A stretch of DNA of 64,000 nucleotides from Nonomuraea turcica (GTDB lineage Bacteria; Actinomycetota; Actinomycetes; Streptosporangiales; Streptosporangiaceae). The position numbers and the translations under genes are program-made. Location: NCBI RefSeq assembly GCF_030718205.1, contig NZ_JAUZQF010000011.1, forward strand, positions 186,001-250,000, in the 5' to 3' direction. Position 1 is the stretch's first letter, and each line of letters begins with the position of its first letter. A model generated the notes under the pieces. The model worked only from the letters and a program-made list of their open reading frames with translations, was not told the DNA's origin and did no database searches. Positions 32,458-40,768 of this stretch are shown piece after piece.

Positions 32458-35400
32458 TCAGTAGCGTTCGCTGAGGTTGAGGTTGATCTCGGTCAGTACG
32501 GTCGTCGCCTTGCCGTACCGGAGCAGGTTCGTGAGGTTGTCCGGCAGCCGCAGGGTGGCCTGCGCGTGGCGGGCGGCCTGGCCCACGGACCTCAGTTCCA
32601 GCGCGGCGGCGACCAGCGAGACGATCTTCGTCGCGGCGTTGATCCGCCGGTCAGCCAGGTTGAGGTAGGTGGTCAGCAGCTGGGCGCGGAGGAGGTCGGA
32701 CTGGCTGATGGACAGGGCGAAGACCGCCTTCACCTCGGCCCGGGTGAGGACGCCGTCCGGGGCCGAGCCGTCGGCTCCGTCGAAGCGGGAGTCGGTCGCC
32801 TGGATACGGGCCAGCAGTTCGGTGGTCTGCCGGTCGGCGTGCAGCTGCCAGGACAGCTGTGGCCATGGGTTTCGGGTGGGTGCGACCTCGGTGATGCTGG
32901 TGGAGGCCGTCGCGGTCACCGGCTCGTAGACGCAGCCGTTCCCGTTCCCGTACGAGGCCGTGGCGGAGTCGGGGATCTCGTTCCCGGCGACGAACAGCAG
33001 GCTGGGCCGGGCGGTGAACTGGACACCGGAGCTCGCGCCGCCGGCGAGCGATCCGAGCGACCAGGTGAGCGTGGTCGTGCCGTCCGGGTTGGCGGTCACG
33101 GACGAGGGCTTGGGCCCCGTGCCCTGGTCGAGGGCCTGACTGTAGTGGACCTCGGACGGGAGGGTGTCGGTGAGGGTCACGTTGGTGGCCGTGCCGCTGC
33201 CCACGTTGGTGACCTTCAGATCGATCGTCATCGCCTCGCCGGCGTTGACGGTCGGCGGCGCGCTCTTGTCCAGGGTGAGCTTCGGGGCATGCACAGTGGT
33301 CGTGGCCGTCGCGGTGTTGTTGGCCGTGTTCGCCTCGGCTCCGCCCTTGGTGTCGCGCGCGGTCGCCGTGGCCGTGTTGGGCAGGACGGTCCCGTTGGCG
33401 GTGTCGCAGGGGATCGCATAGCTGAACGTCTCGGTCCTGGACAGTCCCGCGCCCAGGTAGGGCACCTGGCGCGACTGGGTGCCGCCGCCGGGCGGGGTGT
33501 CGGTCAGGTCGATCGCCGTCGCGGCGCCGGTGCCGACATTGTCCAGCTTCACCTGGTAGTTCAGGGTGTCGCCGGGCTCGGCGTCGGACCGGTCGACGGT
33601 CTTCGTCGTGGCGATGTCGGGGTCGTATTCGTTGAAGAAGGACAGCTCCTGCCGTACCGCCGTGTCGAAGTCGAGCTCCTTTGCCGGCTCGCCGCCCGCG
33701 CCCGCGCCGGCGCAGAGTGACGGGCTCGTGGTCGTGAAGTAGCTACTGCAAGCGGGCCCGTCGGTGTCGGGGGACTGTGCCGCCCGGAACCTGACGGCCG
33801 ACCAGTCGTCGTGATCCTTGAGGGGCGGACTGCCCTTGTTGTCGTTGATGTCCACGTCCACCGTGCCCGCGTCGATGATCGGCCTGCCGGCGGCGTCGCG
33901 GTTGTCGTTCCAGTTGAGCGGCCCGTTGCCGATGTCCGACCGCAACAGCCTGGGCCCGCCCGCGGTGGGGTTGTCATGCCACCAGAAGGTGTAGTCGGTG
34001 CCGTCCTTGATCCCGTCCGCCTCGTTCAGCTGGGGCTCCTTCAGCTCGGGAAGTTTCCCGCTCGAGTAGCCGAGGCGGACCGCCCCCTTCTTCCAGTCCC
34101 GCAGCTCGTCGACCAGCAGCGGCGGCGGGCTGTTGGGAATCCCCGTCTGGAAGAAGTAGTTCATGACGCTGATGTAGTTGGGCTTCCAGTTCTCGCCGGT
34201 GTCGCCGCCGTGCTGCAGGCTCAGCGCGTGCCCGAGTTCGTGCATGATGGTGCCGGCCTGGTCCTGTTCGGTGCCGACCCAGGCGTCGTCGGCGCCCGTA
34301 TTGGGGGTGAGCACCTGCCGGTCGGTCGGGTGCGAGCTGGTCGTGTTGCAGGTGCGGTCAGGGCCCACGTGGATCTGGGTTCCGATCACCGTGTCGTCGC
34401 CGGCGCGCGTCGTCTGCAGCATGCCGTCGCCGGCGTAGTCACTGCCGAAGTCCGCCACGCACATGGTTCGCCATGAGCCAAGGGTGACGATGAAGTCCTT
34501 GTTGTTGTCTCTGGTGGGTTCGCAGCATTGCCCCGACGTTCCCGGGTCGGGCGTGCTTGAGGATCCGCTGCCCTGCATGATGTCATGCGCGAAGATCGCA
34601 TAATGTGCGTACGGGGCCAGCTCCGCGGGGAAGTTGGCGGTGCGCGCATTGCGGAAGTCGTTGTTGTTGTTCAGGCCCATGGTCGCTTGTTCGGGAAGCT
34701 GCGTTCCCAGAATGTGGATGAAGTCGACGCCGTCCCGGTGTGTCCCCGGGTAGGGGCACGGATTCTCCGCTTTGACCGGCGCCGCGTCGAAGGCGTTCTT
34801 GACCAGGGTGATCGCGCCATCCTTGGGCCGGTGGGAGTGCCTGGCGTCGGCCATGAAGTCGGTCTGCAGGATGATCGTCTTACGGCATGGGTCGGCGCCG
34901 CGCGCTGGGAGGTCGGCGATGACCGCGCCGTTGCGGTCGCGTACCCCGGAAAGCTCAATGATGTCCGGGATGCCGTCGTGGTCGGTGTCGGGCAGCACGG
35001 TGGAGACGGTGATGCCGAGCCTGGTCTTCCTCCCGTCGTTGTCCCTGGGGAAACCGTGGTCGCCGTTGCCCTCGACGCAGCTCTGGCCCTTCGGCTGGCC
35101 GGTTTGGGTGTGAATGCAGGGCGTGCCGAAGACGATGCCGTCACCCGACAGGGAGCCGGAGCGGAGGTCGTAGACGAGGTTCAGTTCGAGATCGTTGCGC
35201 TGGGGGCTGATGTCCATCCTGTCGTCGTTGGTGTTGAGGCCGTCGTCCCAGTCCCACAGGGTGACGGTGATCTCCACGGTCGGCTTGTCACCGGGCAGGT
35301 CCGTCTTGGTGAAGCGCCAGCCGTTGGGCGCCTCGGGCAGGCCGAAGGGTTCGAATTCGTCGTCCTGGATCCGCGGGCCCACCTCGAGGGGCCCGTCTGC

Positions 35401-35637
35401 GATCTTGACTCTCGGGAAATAGTCCCCATCTCCTTCGCCCCCGCTGTCCGGGTCCTCGACCTGCAGGAGATAGTCGATGGAAAAGGTCAGCGACAGGGTC
35501 GGGGCCGCCGCTGCGGCCGGTGTGGCTAATACCGGAATCAAGGCGACGAGCAGCCCGCCGATCGCCCCGAGCGTGAGCAGCCGGCGCCACGACGCAAGCC
35601 GCCCCTGCCACGTTCTCGCTCCACGTTTGACGCCCAC
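32458..35637 (-). CDS. Large secreted metzincin-like metalloprotease with DUF11 repeats
   Basis: A 1059-residue exported protein from GTG 35637, with AGGAGGA upstream. The signal peptide covers about 1-44 (LLTLGAIGGLLVALIPVLAT). Near residue 219 is a DTDHDGIPD calcium-type loop. The zinc site is HELGHALSLQH (His466, Glu467, His470, His476), followed by a Met-turn SVMNY with Met492; this is a metzincin arrangement. From about 680 and 787 there are two DUF11 domains (EPGDTLNYQVKLDNVGTG and VNAGEAMTIDLKVTNVGSG), which usually serve as wall- or surface-associated stalks. The C-terminal 120 residues are helical. There is no LPXTG or membrane anchor, so the protein is probably released. Confidence 0.9.
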   Translation of the reverse strand: MGVKRGARTWQGRLASWRRLLTLGAIGGLLVALIPVLATPAAAAAPTLSLTFSIDYLLQVEDPDSGGEGDGDYFPRVKIADGPLEVGPRIQDDEFEPFGLPEAPNGWRFTKTDLPGDKPTVEITVTLWDWDDGLNTNDDRMDISPQRNDLELNLVYDLRSGSLSGDGIVFGTPCIHTQTGQPKGQSCVEGNGDHGFPRDNDGRKTRLGITVSTVLPDTDHDGIPDIIELSGVRDRNGAVIADLPARGADPCRKTIILQTDFMADARHSHRPKDGAITLVKNAFDAAPVKAENPCPYPGTHRDGVDFIHILGTQLPEQATMGLNNNNDFRNARTANFPAELAPYAHYAIFAHDIMQGSGSSSTPDPGTSGQCCEPTRDNNKDFIVTLGSWRTMCVADFGSDYAGDGMLQTTRAGDDTVIGTQIHVGPDRTCNTTSSHPTDRQVLTPNTGADDAWVGTEQDQAGTIMHELGHALSLQHGGDTGENWKPNYISVMNYFFQTGIPNSPPPLLVDELRDWKKGAVRLGYSSGKLPELKEPQLNEADGIKDGTDYTFWWHDNPTAGGPRLLRSDIGNGPLNWNDNRDAAGRPIIDAGTVDVDINDNKGSPPLKDHDDWSAVRFRAAQSPDTDGPACSSYFTTTSPSLCAGAGAGGEPAKELDFDTAVRQELSFFNEYDPDIATTKTVDRSDAEPGDTLNYQVKLDNVGTGAATAIDLTDTPPGGGTQSRQVPYLGAGLSRTETFSYAIPCDTANGTVLPNTATATARDTKGGAEANTANNTATATTTVHAPKLTLDKSAPPTVNAGEAMTIDLKVTNVGSGTATNVTLTDTLPSEVHYSQALDQGTGPKPSSVTANPDGTTTLTWSLGSLAGGASSGVQFTARPSLLFVAGNEIPDSATASYGNGNGCVYEPVTATASTSITEVAPTRNPWPQLSWQLHADRQTTELLARIQATDSRFDGADGSAPDGVLTRAEVKAVFALSISQSDLLRAQLLTTYLNLADRRINAATKIVSLVAAALELRSVGQAARHAQATLRLPDNLTNLLRYGKATTVLTEINLNLSERY

Positions 35638-35680
35638 GGTCGTTCCTCCTGAGGGTTTGCCCTGCAGAGGAGCGTCCGGC

Positions 35681-35830
35681 TTATAGCGCGCTCACGCATG
35701 AGTAGCCCCTACTCAGGCCGGGCCGGAGCAGAGAGCTCAGATACGTCTTCACGGTCGTCTCGCCGATGAACAACGACGTGACGATCTGCGTATTGCTCAA
35801 ACCCTTCGCGATCAACTGCGCGTGCCGGCG
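35681..35830 (-). pseudogene. LuxR-type regulator, C-terminal HTH remnant
   Basis: The minus strand reads AQLIAKGLSNTQIVTSLFIG then ETTVKTYLSSLLRPGL and ends at a stop at 35681. This is the recognition part of a LuxR/NarL helix-turn-helix (IAxGLSNxxIAxxLxxSExTVKTHL). The receiver and the first helix are missing, and the fragment runs into the 3' end of the MocR gene. It may have reached this point by deletion. Confidence 0.6.
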
Positions 35831-37227
35831 GCGTGCTCGTCGGCGGACGCGAGTCGGCGTGCGGCTTCGATCAGCTCGGTGCGGTCGGCGGTGGCGGCGA
35901 AGCCGAGGCGTAGGTAGGCCGCCGGGAGTTCGGTGGCGAAGTAGCGGTTACCGGCGCTGACGGCGACGCCGTGCTGACGGGCCGTGTCGGCGATCACGGT
36001 GTCGTCGGTGCCGTACGGCAGGCGGACCCACAGGTGCAGTCCGCCTGTGGGGATGCAGGTGAGGGTCCAGTGGGGAAGTTCGTGCGTGACCGCGGCCGCC
36101 AGCGCTCCGCACCGCTCCCGCAGGGCTGCGGCGAGAGAACGGACATGCCGTTCCCACGTGGGAGAGCTGAGGAGTTCGAGCGCTGTTTCCTGGAGCGGGC
36201 GCGTGACGAAGAAGTCGTCGACCAGGCGGGTGGCGCGCAGGCGTTCCATCACCGGGCCTCGGGCCACCAGGGCACCGATGCGCAGGCTCGGCGCAGCCGG
36301 TTTGGTGAGCGAGGTCAAGTAGACCACGGTGCCGTCGCGATCGTCGGCCAGCAAGGGCGGCGGCACCGGCGTGCCGTGACCGAGGTGCCGCGCGAAGTCG
36401 TCCTCGATCACGAATGCCCCCGCCGCCCTGGCCGCATCGATGATCTGTCGGCGGCGTTGTGGCGCCAGCACGGTGCCGGTGGGGTTGTGATAGGCCGGCT
36501 GGCAGTACAGCAGGCGTGCGCGGGTCATGGCGAAGGCGTCGGCCAGGAGGTCGGGTTGCAGGCCGTCGGCATCCATCGGCACCGGTACCGGGCGCAGGCC
36601 GGCTGCCCTGGCGGCGGCTATCGCTCCCGGATAGGTGGGCGACTCCATCAGGATGGGGTCACCCGGCGCCGCGATGGCCCGGAACGCCATGGACAGGGCG
36701 CTCTGCCCGCCGGCCGTGACCAGGATGTCGTCCGCGCTCACGCCGCCGCCGGCCATGGTGGCGAACACGCTGCGCAGGGCCGCCAGGCCGCTGGCGGGGG
36801 CGCGGTCCCAGGCGTCGGGGCGGCGTGCGGCGCGGGCCAGCGCCGCGGTCAGGATCTGGGTGGGCTGGAGCGATCGATGCAGGTAGCCGCCATCCAGCAT
36901 GATCGTACCCGCGGGTGACGCACCGACGGCGCCGGTGAGGATTCGGGTGTCCACGGTCCGGTCGGCGAGGGTGACGGTCTGCCAGGCGGTGTCGGCCACA
37001 TTGGCACGCCGCTGGGCGCGTGCTGCCACGTACGTGCCGCTGCCTGGACGGGTGACCACCAGGCCCTCGGCGGCGAGCGTGGCGAGCGCCTGTGACACGG
37101 TGGCGGGGCCGACCTGGTAGCGCCGGATCAGCTCGCGGCTGCTGGGCAGACGGTCACCCGGTGCCAGCCGGTCGACCACCGCGCGCATCCGGGTCGCCAA
37201 CTCCGCAGAACTGCTACTGTCTGACAT
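35812..37227 (-). CDS. MocR-type regulator (GntR HTH + class I aminotransferase domain)
   Basis: A 471-residue fusion. Residues 1-75 are a GntR winged helix (ELATRMRAVVDRLAPGDRLP, SSRELIRRYQVGPATVSQAL, TRPGSGTYVAA). The remainder is a class I/II aminotransferase fold with the PLP-binding Lys in YLTSLTKPAAPSLRIG and YCQPAYHNPTGTVL. MocR proteins bind DNA and use PLP or an amino acid adduct as signal, without full catalysis. ATG 37227 shares a CATG with the ATG of the divergent class V aminotransferase gene, its likely target. TATTAT eight bases upstream fits a leaderless promoter. Confidence 0.94.
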   Translation of the reverse strand: MSDSSSSAELATRMRAVVDRLAPGDRLPSSRELIRRYQVGPATVSQALATLAAEGLVVTRPGSGTYVAARAQRRANVADTAWQTVTLADRTVDTRILTGAVGASPAGTIMLDGGYLHRSLQPTQILTAALARAARRPDAWDRAPASGLAALRSVFATMAGGGVSADDILVTAGGQSALSMAFRAIAAPGDPILMESPTYPGAIAAARAAGLRPVPVPMDADGLQPDLLADAFAMTRARLLYCQPAYHNPTGTVLAPQRRRQIIDAARAAGAFVIEDDFARHLGHGTPVPPPLLADDRDGTVVYLTSLTKPAAPSLRIGALVARGPVMERLRATRLVDDFFVTRPLQETALELLSSPTWERHVRSLAAALRERCGALAAAVTHELPHWTLTCIPTGGLHLWVRLPYGTDDTVIADTARQHGVAVSAGNRYFATELPAAYLRLGFAATADRTELIEAARRLASADEHAAGTRS

Positions 37228-37241
37228 GAGAACCGATAATA
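37215..37241. promoter_or_regulatory. Overlapping divergent starts with leaderless -10 boxes
   Basis: The palindrome CATG at 37225-37228 contains the ATG of the MocR gene (minus strand) and that of the aminotransferase gene (plus strand). TATTAT on the minus strand (37236-37241) is 8 nt before the MocR ATG, and TACTGT on the plus strand (37215-37220) is 5 nt before the other. These would be -10 elements for two leaderless mRNAs. Confidence 0.5.
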
Positions 37242-38464
37242 GCGCTTCCAGGATTTCCCCAGAATCGCTTCTGGACGTCGCGGCCCTGCGCGCGGACACC
37301 CCCGGCGTCGGCGACGTCGTGCACTTCAACAACGCCGGTTGCGGTCTGCTGGCCGCGCCTGTGCTGGCCGCGATGGTCGACCACCTGCAGCTGGAGGCGA
37401 GCATCGGTGGCTACGAGGCCTCGGCCGCCCGCGCCGAGCAAGTCCGCGAGTTCTACGCCGAGACCGCTGCCCTGATCAACTGCGCTCCCGAGAACATCGC
37501 GTTCGCCGGTAGCGCCACCCACGCGTTCTCCACCGCCCTGTCGGCGATCCCGTTCGAGGCAGGTGATGTCATCCTCACGACCCGCAACGACTTCATCTCC
37601 AATCAGATCGCCTTCCTGTCGCTGAGCAAGAGGTTCGGCGTGCGTTTGGTGCACGCTCCTGACGCGCCCGAGGGCGGGGTGGACGTGGCGGCGATGGCCG
37701 CCCTGATGCGCGAGCACCGGCCCCGGCTGGTGGCCGCCACCCACATCCCCACCAACTCCGGCCTGGTCCAGCCCGTCGCCGACATCGGCCGACTCTGCCG
37801 CGAACTGGATCTGCTGTACCTGGTCGACGCCTGCCAGTCGGTCGGCCAGTACCCGATCGACGTCGCGGAGATCGGCTGCGACCTGCTCACCGCCACCTGC
37901 CGCAAGTTCCTGCGCGGCCCCCGCGGCTCTGGCTTCCTGTACGTGTCCGACCGCGTCCTGCGCGCCGGCTACGAGCCGCTGTTCATCGACATGTACGGCG
38001 CGCGCTGGGTCGAGCCGGGCCGCTACCAGCCCGTCGAGACGGCAGCCAGATTCGAGGACTGGGAGTTCCCCTACGCCATCGTCCTCGGCTGTGCCGCCGC
38101 CGTACGCTACGCCCGCCAGGTCGGCATGGACGCCATCGCCCGCCGTACCCCCGCCCTGGCCGCCGGCCTGCGCGACAGGCTCGCCGATCTGCCGGGAGTC
38201 CGCGTGCTCGACCACGGTCGGCAACTGGGCGCCCTGGTCACCTTCGCCATCGACGGCTGGCAGCCGGAGCCGTTCAAGGCCGCCATGGACGCACGCCGTA
38301 TCAACTCGGCGCTCAGCTTCCGCCACTTCGCGCAGTTCGACTTCGGCGACAAGGACATCGACTGGTGCCTGCGCCTGTCGCCGCACTACTACAACACCGA
38401 ACAGGAAGTGGACCAGGTCGTCGCGGCGGTCGCCGACCTCAGCGTCGCAGCGCGGCAGCCGTGA
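37226..38464 (+). CDS. Class V aminotransferase-fold PLP enzyme
   Basis: A 412-residue enzyme of the cysteine desulfurase/isopenicillin N epimerase-like group. It starts MRTDNSASRISPESLLDVAA; the conserved domain begins VVHFNNAGCG near residue 32. Asp201 in LYLVDACQSVGQYP would pair with the pyridine nitrogen, and Lys227 in TATCRKFLRGPRGSGFLYV binds PLP. There is no conserved Cys loop of SufS/NifS type, so desulfurase activity is not indicated. It probably acts on a small amino acid or amine. Control by the divergent MocR is likely. Its first codon overlaps that of the MocR gene, and no upstream start is available. Confidence 0.93.
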   Translation: MRTDNSASRISPESLLDVAALRADTPGVGDVVHFNNAGCGLLAAPVLAAMVDHLQLEASIGGYEASAARAEQVREFYAETAALINCAPENIAFAGSATHAFSTALSAIPFEAGDVILTTRNDFISNQIAFLSLSKRFGVRLVHAPDAPEGGVDVAAMAALMREHRPRLVAATHIPTNSGLVQPVADIGRLCRELDLLYLVDACQSVGQYPIDVAEIGCDLLTATCRKFLRGPRGSGFLYVSDRVLRAGYEPLFIDMYGARWVEPGRYQPVETAARFEDWEFPYAIVLGCAAAVRYARQVGMDAIARRTPALAAGLRDRLADLPGVRVLDHGRQLGALVTFAIDGWQPEPFKAAMDARRINSALSFRHFAQFDFGDKDIDWCLRLSPHYYNTEQEVDQVVAAVADLSVAARQP

Positions 38465-38524
38465 CGACCGCTGAACCTCTCACCGAGCCGGCCACGTCTC
38501 GATCTGGGTCCTGCAGATCAATAC

Positions 38525-38887
38525 CTAGCCGGGCTTAGCCCCAGAGCTTGTCACCTGGACCGTACAGTCCCTACGACCCCCGGTCACATGGTGGAATGGG
38601 CGATGCGGTCCGCAGACCCGGGGGATGTCGAGGCACTGTGGCGCGCTCACGATCATGACCGCGGGAGCCGGGCCGATACCGGCGAGCATGTTGGAGACGA
38701 ACCGCTCATGCCCAGGAACGTCAACGAACGCCAACTGCCGTCCCGACCCGAGCGTGGTCCAGGCGAAGCCGAGATCGATGGTCATGCCCCTGCGTCGCTC
38801 TTCGGCCCAGGGGTCGGGCTCCATCCCGGTGAGTGCCCGGATCAGGGTCGACTTGCCGTGATCCACGTGACTTGCGGTCGCGATCAC
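38525..38887 (-). pseudogene. selB: SelB (selenocysteine-specific elongation factor), N-terminal remnant
   Basis: From GTG 38887 the frame reads VIATASHVDHGKSTLIRALT, then GMTIDLGFAWTTLGSGRQLA and FVDVPGHERFVSNMLAGIGP. These are the G1 (HVDHGKST), G2 and G3 (DVPGHE) motifs of SelB. After about residue 77 (AVMIV) the similarity ends abruptly, and 43 unrelated residues follow to a stop at 38525. A working SelB has about 580-600 residues, including the C-terminal winged helices that bind the SECIS hairpin. The GTG overlaps the stop of the rhodanese gene (GTGA), so the old operon order is kept. Confidence 0.85.
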
Positions 38888-39324
38888 CCACGTGTGAGCT
38901 CGCTGCGGGCAGGCTCGCCTGGACCTCGTGGGCGGGTGGGGGTGGCGAGGCGGATGACCTGGAGCCCGGCCGCCGTCCATGCCTGGAAGCCACCGATCAC
39001 ATCAGTGGCGTTCGGCAGCCCGATCTGTCTGAGGGACGACGCGGCGAGGCTGGAGGAGTAGCCCTCGTCGCACAGGATGATCCACTGGATTTCTGCGGAG
39101 GTGGCCTCGGGGATCCGCGCGTCGCAGAGCGGATCAAGCCGCCACTCCAGATGGTTGCGTTCGATCACGATGGCGCCGGGCACTTCGCCACCGCTTCGAC
39201 GCTGAAACTCCGGCCGCGTGTCCACGATGAAGGCATCGGCGCTGCCCGCCACGGCCCAGGCCTCGGCAGGCAGCAGGCGACGTAGTCCGCCACGTGTCTG
39301 AGCCAGCAACTCGTCGATGCTCAC
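38884..39324 (-). CDS. Rhodanese-like domain protein in the sel locus
   Basis: A 146-residue protein from GTG 39324 (VSIDELLAQTRGGLRRLLPA). It is one rhodanese domain: FIVDTRPEFQRRSGGEVPGA, IVIERNHLEWRLDPL, and the active-site loop WIILCDEGYSSSLAASSLRQ, in which Cys in LCDEGYSSS is the sulfur- or selenium-carrying residue. DVIGGFQAWTAAGLQV closes the domain. It lies between tRNA-Sec (22 bases away) and selB, with a GTGA overlap to selB. The position suggests a role in selenium or sulfur transfer, which is inference; rhodaneses can bind selenium in other systems. Confidence 0.88.
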   Translation of the reverse strand: MSIDELLAQTRGGLRRLLPAEAWAVAGSADAFIVDTRPEFQRRSGGEVPGAIVIERNHLEWRLDPLCDARIPEATSAEIQWIILCDEGYSSSLAASSLRQIGLPNATDVIGGFQAWTAAGLQVIRLATPTRPRGPGEPARSELTRG

Positions 39325-39345
39325 GGCGCTCCAGGGGGTGTGATC

Positions 39346-39441
39346 TGGCGGAGACGGACGAGAATCGAACTCGCCGCGCCGAGATACTCGGCGCCACCGG
39401 TTTTGAAGACCGGGAGGGCCACCAGGCACCTGGACGCCTCC
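39346..39441 (-). tRNA. selC: tRNA-Sec (anticodon UCA)
   Basis: The minus strand from 39441 to 39346 (96 nt including an encoded CCA) folds as a selenocysteine tRNA. The acceptor arm starts GGAGGCG and ends CGTCTCC-G-CCA. The D arm is CAGGTGCCTGG. The anticodon arm is CCGGT-CTTCAAA-ACCGG with TCA at 39406-39404. A long variable arm follows (GCGCCGAG...CTCGGCGC) and the T arm is GCGAG-TTCGATT-CTCGT. All parts look intact, in contrast to the truncated selB next to it. Confidence 0.94.
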
Positions 39442-39636
39442 AGCGGTGATCTTAGTCATCCCGAACGCGAAGGTGGAGGTTTTCGGCCCTATCACGATCG
39501 ACAGACTCTGGCCACGCCACAACGCGGGCCGCCCCGGACTGCCGCTCAGCACGCCGCTCGGTAACGTTCGAGCGCAGAAGATCTGCGAGCGTGATCATTG
39601 GGGTCCGGTGACCGAGACCTTCGCAAGGCAGGTGTG

Positions 39637-39933
39637 ATGGCTGGCTACCACACCCGCTGGGAGCGTCCTCCCGCGTGAGATGACGATCGCGAACGGATCG
39701 CCATCCGCGAGGCGCTGGCCTTCGGCAAGGCCCTGTACGACCGGCGCGTGGCCCTCGGCCTGAGCGTGACCGAGGTCGCCGATCGAGCAGGCATGACCGA
39801 GGATGAGATCGAGTGCATCGAGGAAGGCGGCACCACTCCGACCATCGCGCTGCTGCGCCGCCTGGCAGCGGATGTCCGCCTCACGCCCGGCCATGACCTC
39901 GGATCAGTGTGGTTCGAAGCGCACGCCGCATAA
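39637..39933 (+). pseudogene. XRE-family regulator with in-frame TGA
   Basis: From ATG 39637, with AGGCAGG upstream, 13 codons encode MAGYHTRWERPPA. Then comes TGA (39676-39678), and the same frame continues for 84 codons: DDDRERIAIREALAFGKALY, then RRVALGLSVTEVADRAGMTE and DEIECIEEGGTTPTIALLRR to a stop at 39931. The MAGYxTRWER start and the HTH are both typical of one small actinobacterial XRE family. So the gene is intact except for one UGA. It may be a nonsense mutation; being next to tRNA-Sec it could also be read as Sec, but no Cys is expected there in the family. Confidence 0.7.
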
Positions 39934-40015
39934 CGATGTACGCCCCGCACATTCACCCCGTGAGCGGCTGGGTTGCGGCTACGCCGCCGCGGCAAGATAG
40001 CCAAGGGGGTGTGCT

Positions 40016-40507
40016 ATGCCTGATCTCATCAAGGGCAAGACGCTGATCGCCAGGGACGAGGGCGACGACGCCAGCGGGGTCGTCATCAAGCTTTACGGCG
40101 AGGAGACGAACGGGGCCGTCTCGATCATCGAGCAGCCGTTCGAGCCGGGGTTTCTCCTACCACCACACGTGCACCAGAACGATGTCTGGCTCTACGTGCT
40201 CGAGGGGGAAATGCACGCCCGGGTTGGCGACGAGATCGTCAAGGCGACACCCGGCTGCTGGGTGCTGAAGCCGCGCCGGGTCCCCCACACCATGTGGAAC
40301 GCGGGACCCGAGCCTGCACGCATCATCGAGGTGTACACGCCGGGTGGATTCGAGCTCTTCTTCAAGGACTTCGGAGACCGGTTGAGCCAAGGGTCGATCG
40401 GGCTCGACGAGCTGAATCGCCTTGGCGAGCCGCACGGCATCCGTTTCTTCGACGACTGGATTCCCGACCTCAAAGCGGCCTACAACCTGCGCGTCATCGG
40501 CGAGTAG
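40016..40507 (+). CDS. Cupin-domain protein
   Basis: A 163-residue single cupin; AAGGGGG precedes ATG 40016. The first cupin motif is PPHVHQNDVWLYVLEGEM with His51 and His53, and the second is KPRRVPHTMWNAGPEPARII with His91; these are the expected metal ligands. The C-terminal extension (FELFFKDFGDRLSQ to FFDDWIPDLKAAYNLRVIGE) is helical. Enzymatic role unknown. Part of this gene (40317-40450) is repeated almost exactly at 47487-47620. Confidence 0.93.
   Translation: MPDLIKGKTLIARDEGDDASGVVIKLYGEETNGAVSIIEQPFEPGFLLPPHVHQNDVWLYVLEGEMHARVGDEIVKATPGCWVLKPRRVPHTMWNAGPEPARIIEVYTPGGFELFFKDFGDRLSQGSIGLDELNRLGEPHGIRFFDDWIPDLKAAYNLRVIGE
40317..40450 (+). repeat. 134-bp duplicated segment, copy in intact cupin gene
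   Basis: Codes for the middle to C-terminal part of the cupin protein (RIIEVYTPGGFELFF to EPHGIRFF). It is identical to 47487-47620 except for one base in 134, in the same orientation, 7.2 kb away. Confidence 0.95.
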
Positions 40508-40768
40508 CTCCTCGCCGCCCCGCCAACCCTCACCCCAAGCAGGTGCCATGGGCGCCCGTCACAGGAACGGGCGACCGGTCGAAGTCGTCCGGGTGCGCGC
40601 GGGCTTGGTCGATGCCGGTGACGCGCGGCACGGTGGCGGCGATGCGGCCGATCTGCTGGTCGGGTGCGGTCGCGCTGTGGCGGGGCGGCGCAGCAGCGGG
40701 CCGAGGAGGAGTAGCGCCGCCCCAAGGTCTATTCCGTGCTTCCTACCTGATCCCGGCAGCGACACCGC
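40508..40768 (-). other. Possible short gene remnant, otherwise empty
   Basis: One minus-strand frame ending near 40547 reads TAPDQQIGRIAATVPRVTGI then DQARAHPDDFDRSPVPVTGA. It looks protein-like but has no start, and I cannot place it in a family. Nothing else is seen between the cupin stop and the lectin stop. Confidence 0.2.

Noticed and set aside
39564..39636. A toxin gene upstream of the XRE gene
   Set aside because: The stretch is too short and has no RelE/HigB-like motif; the XRE gene seems to stand alone.
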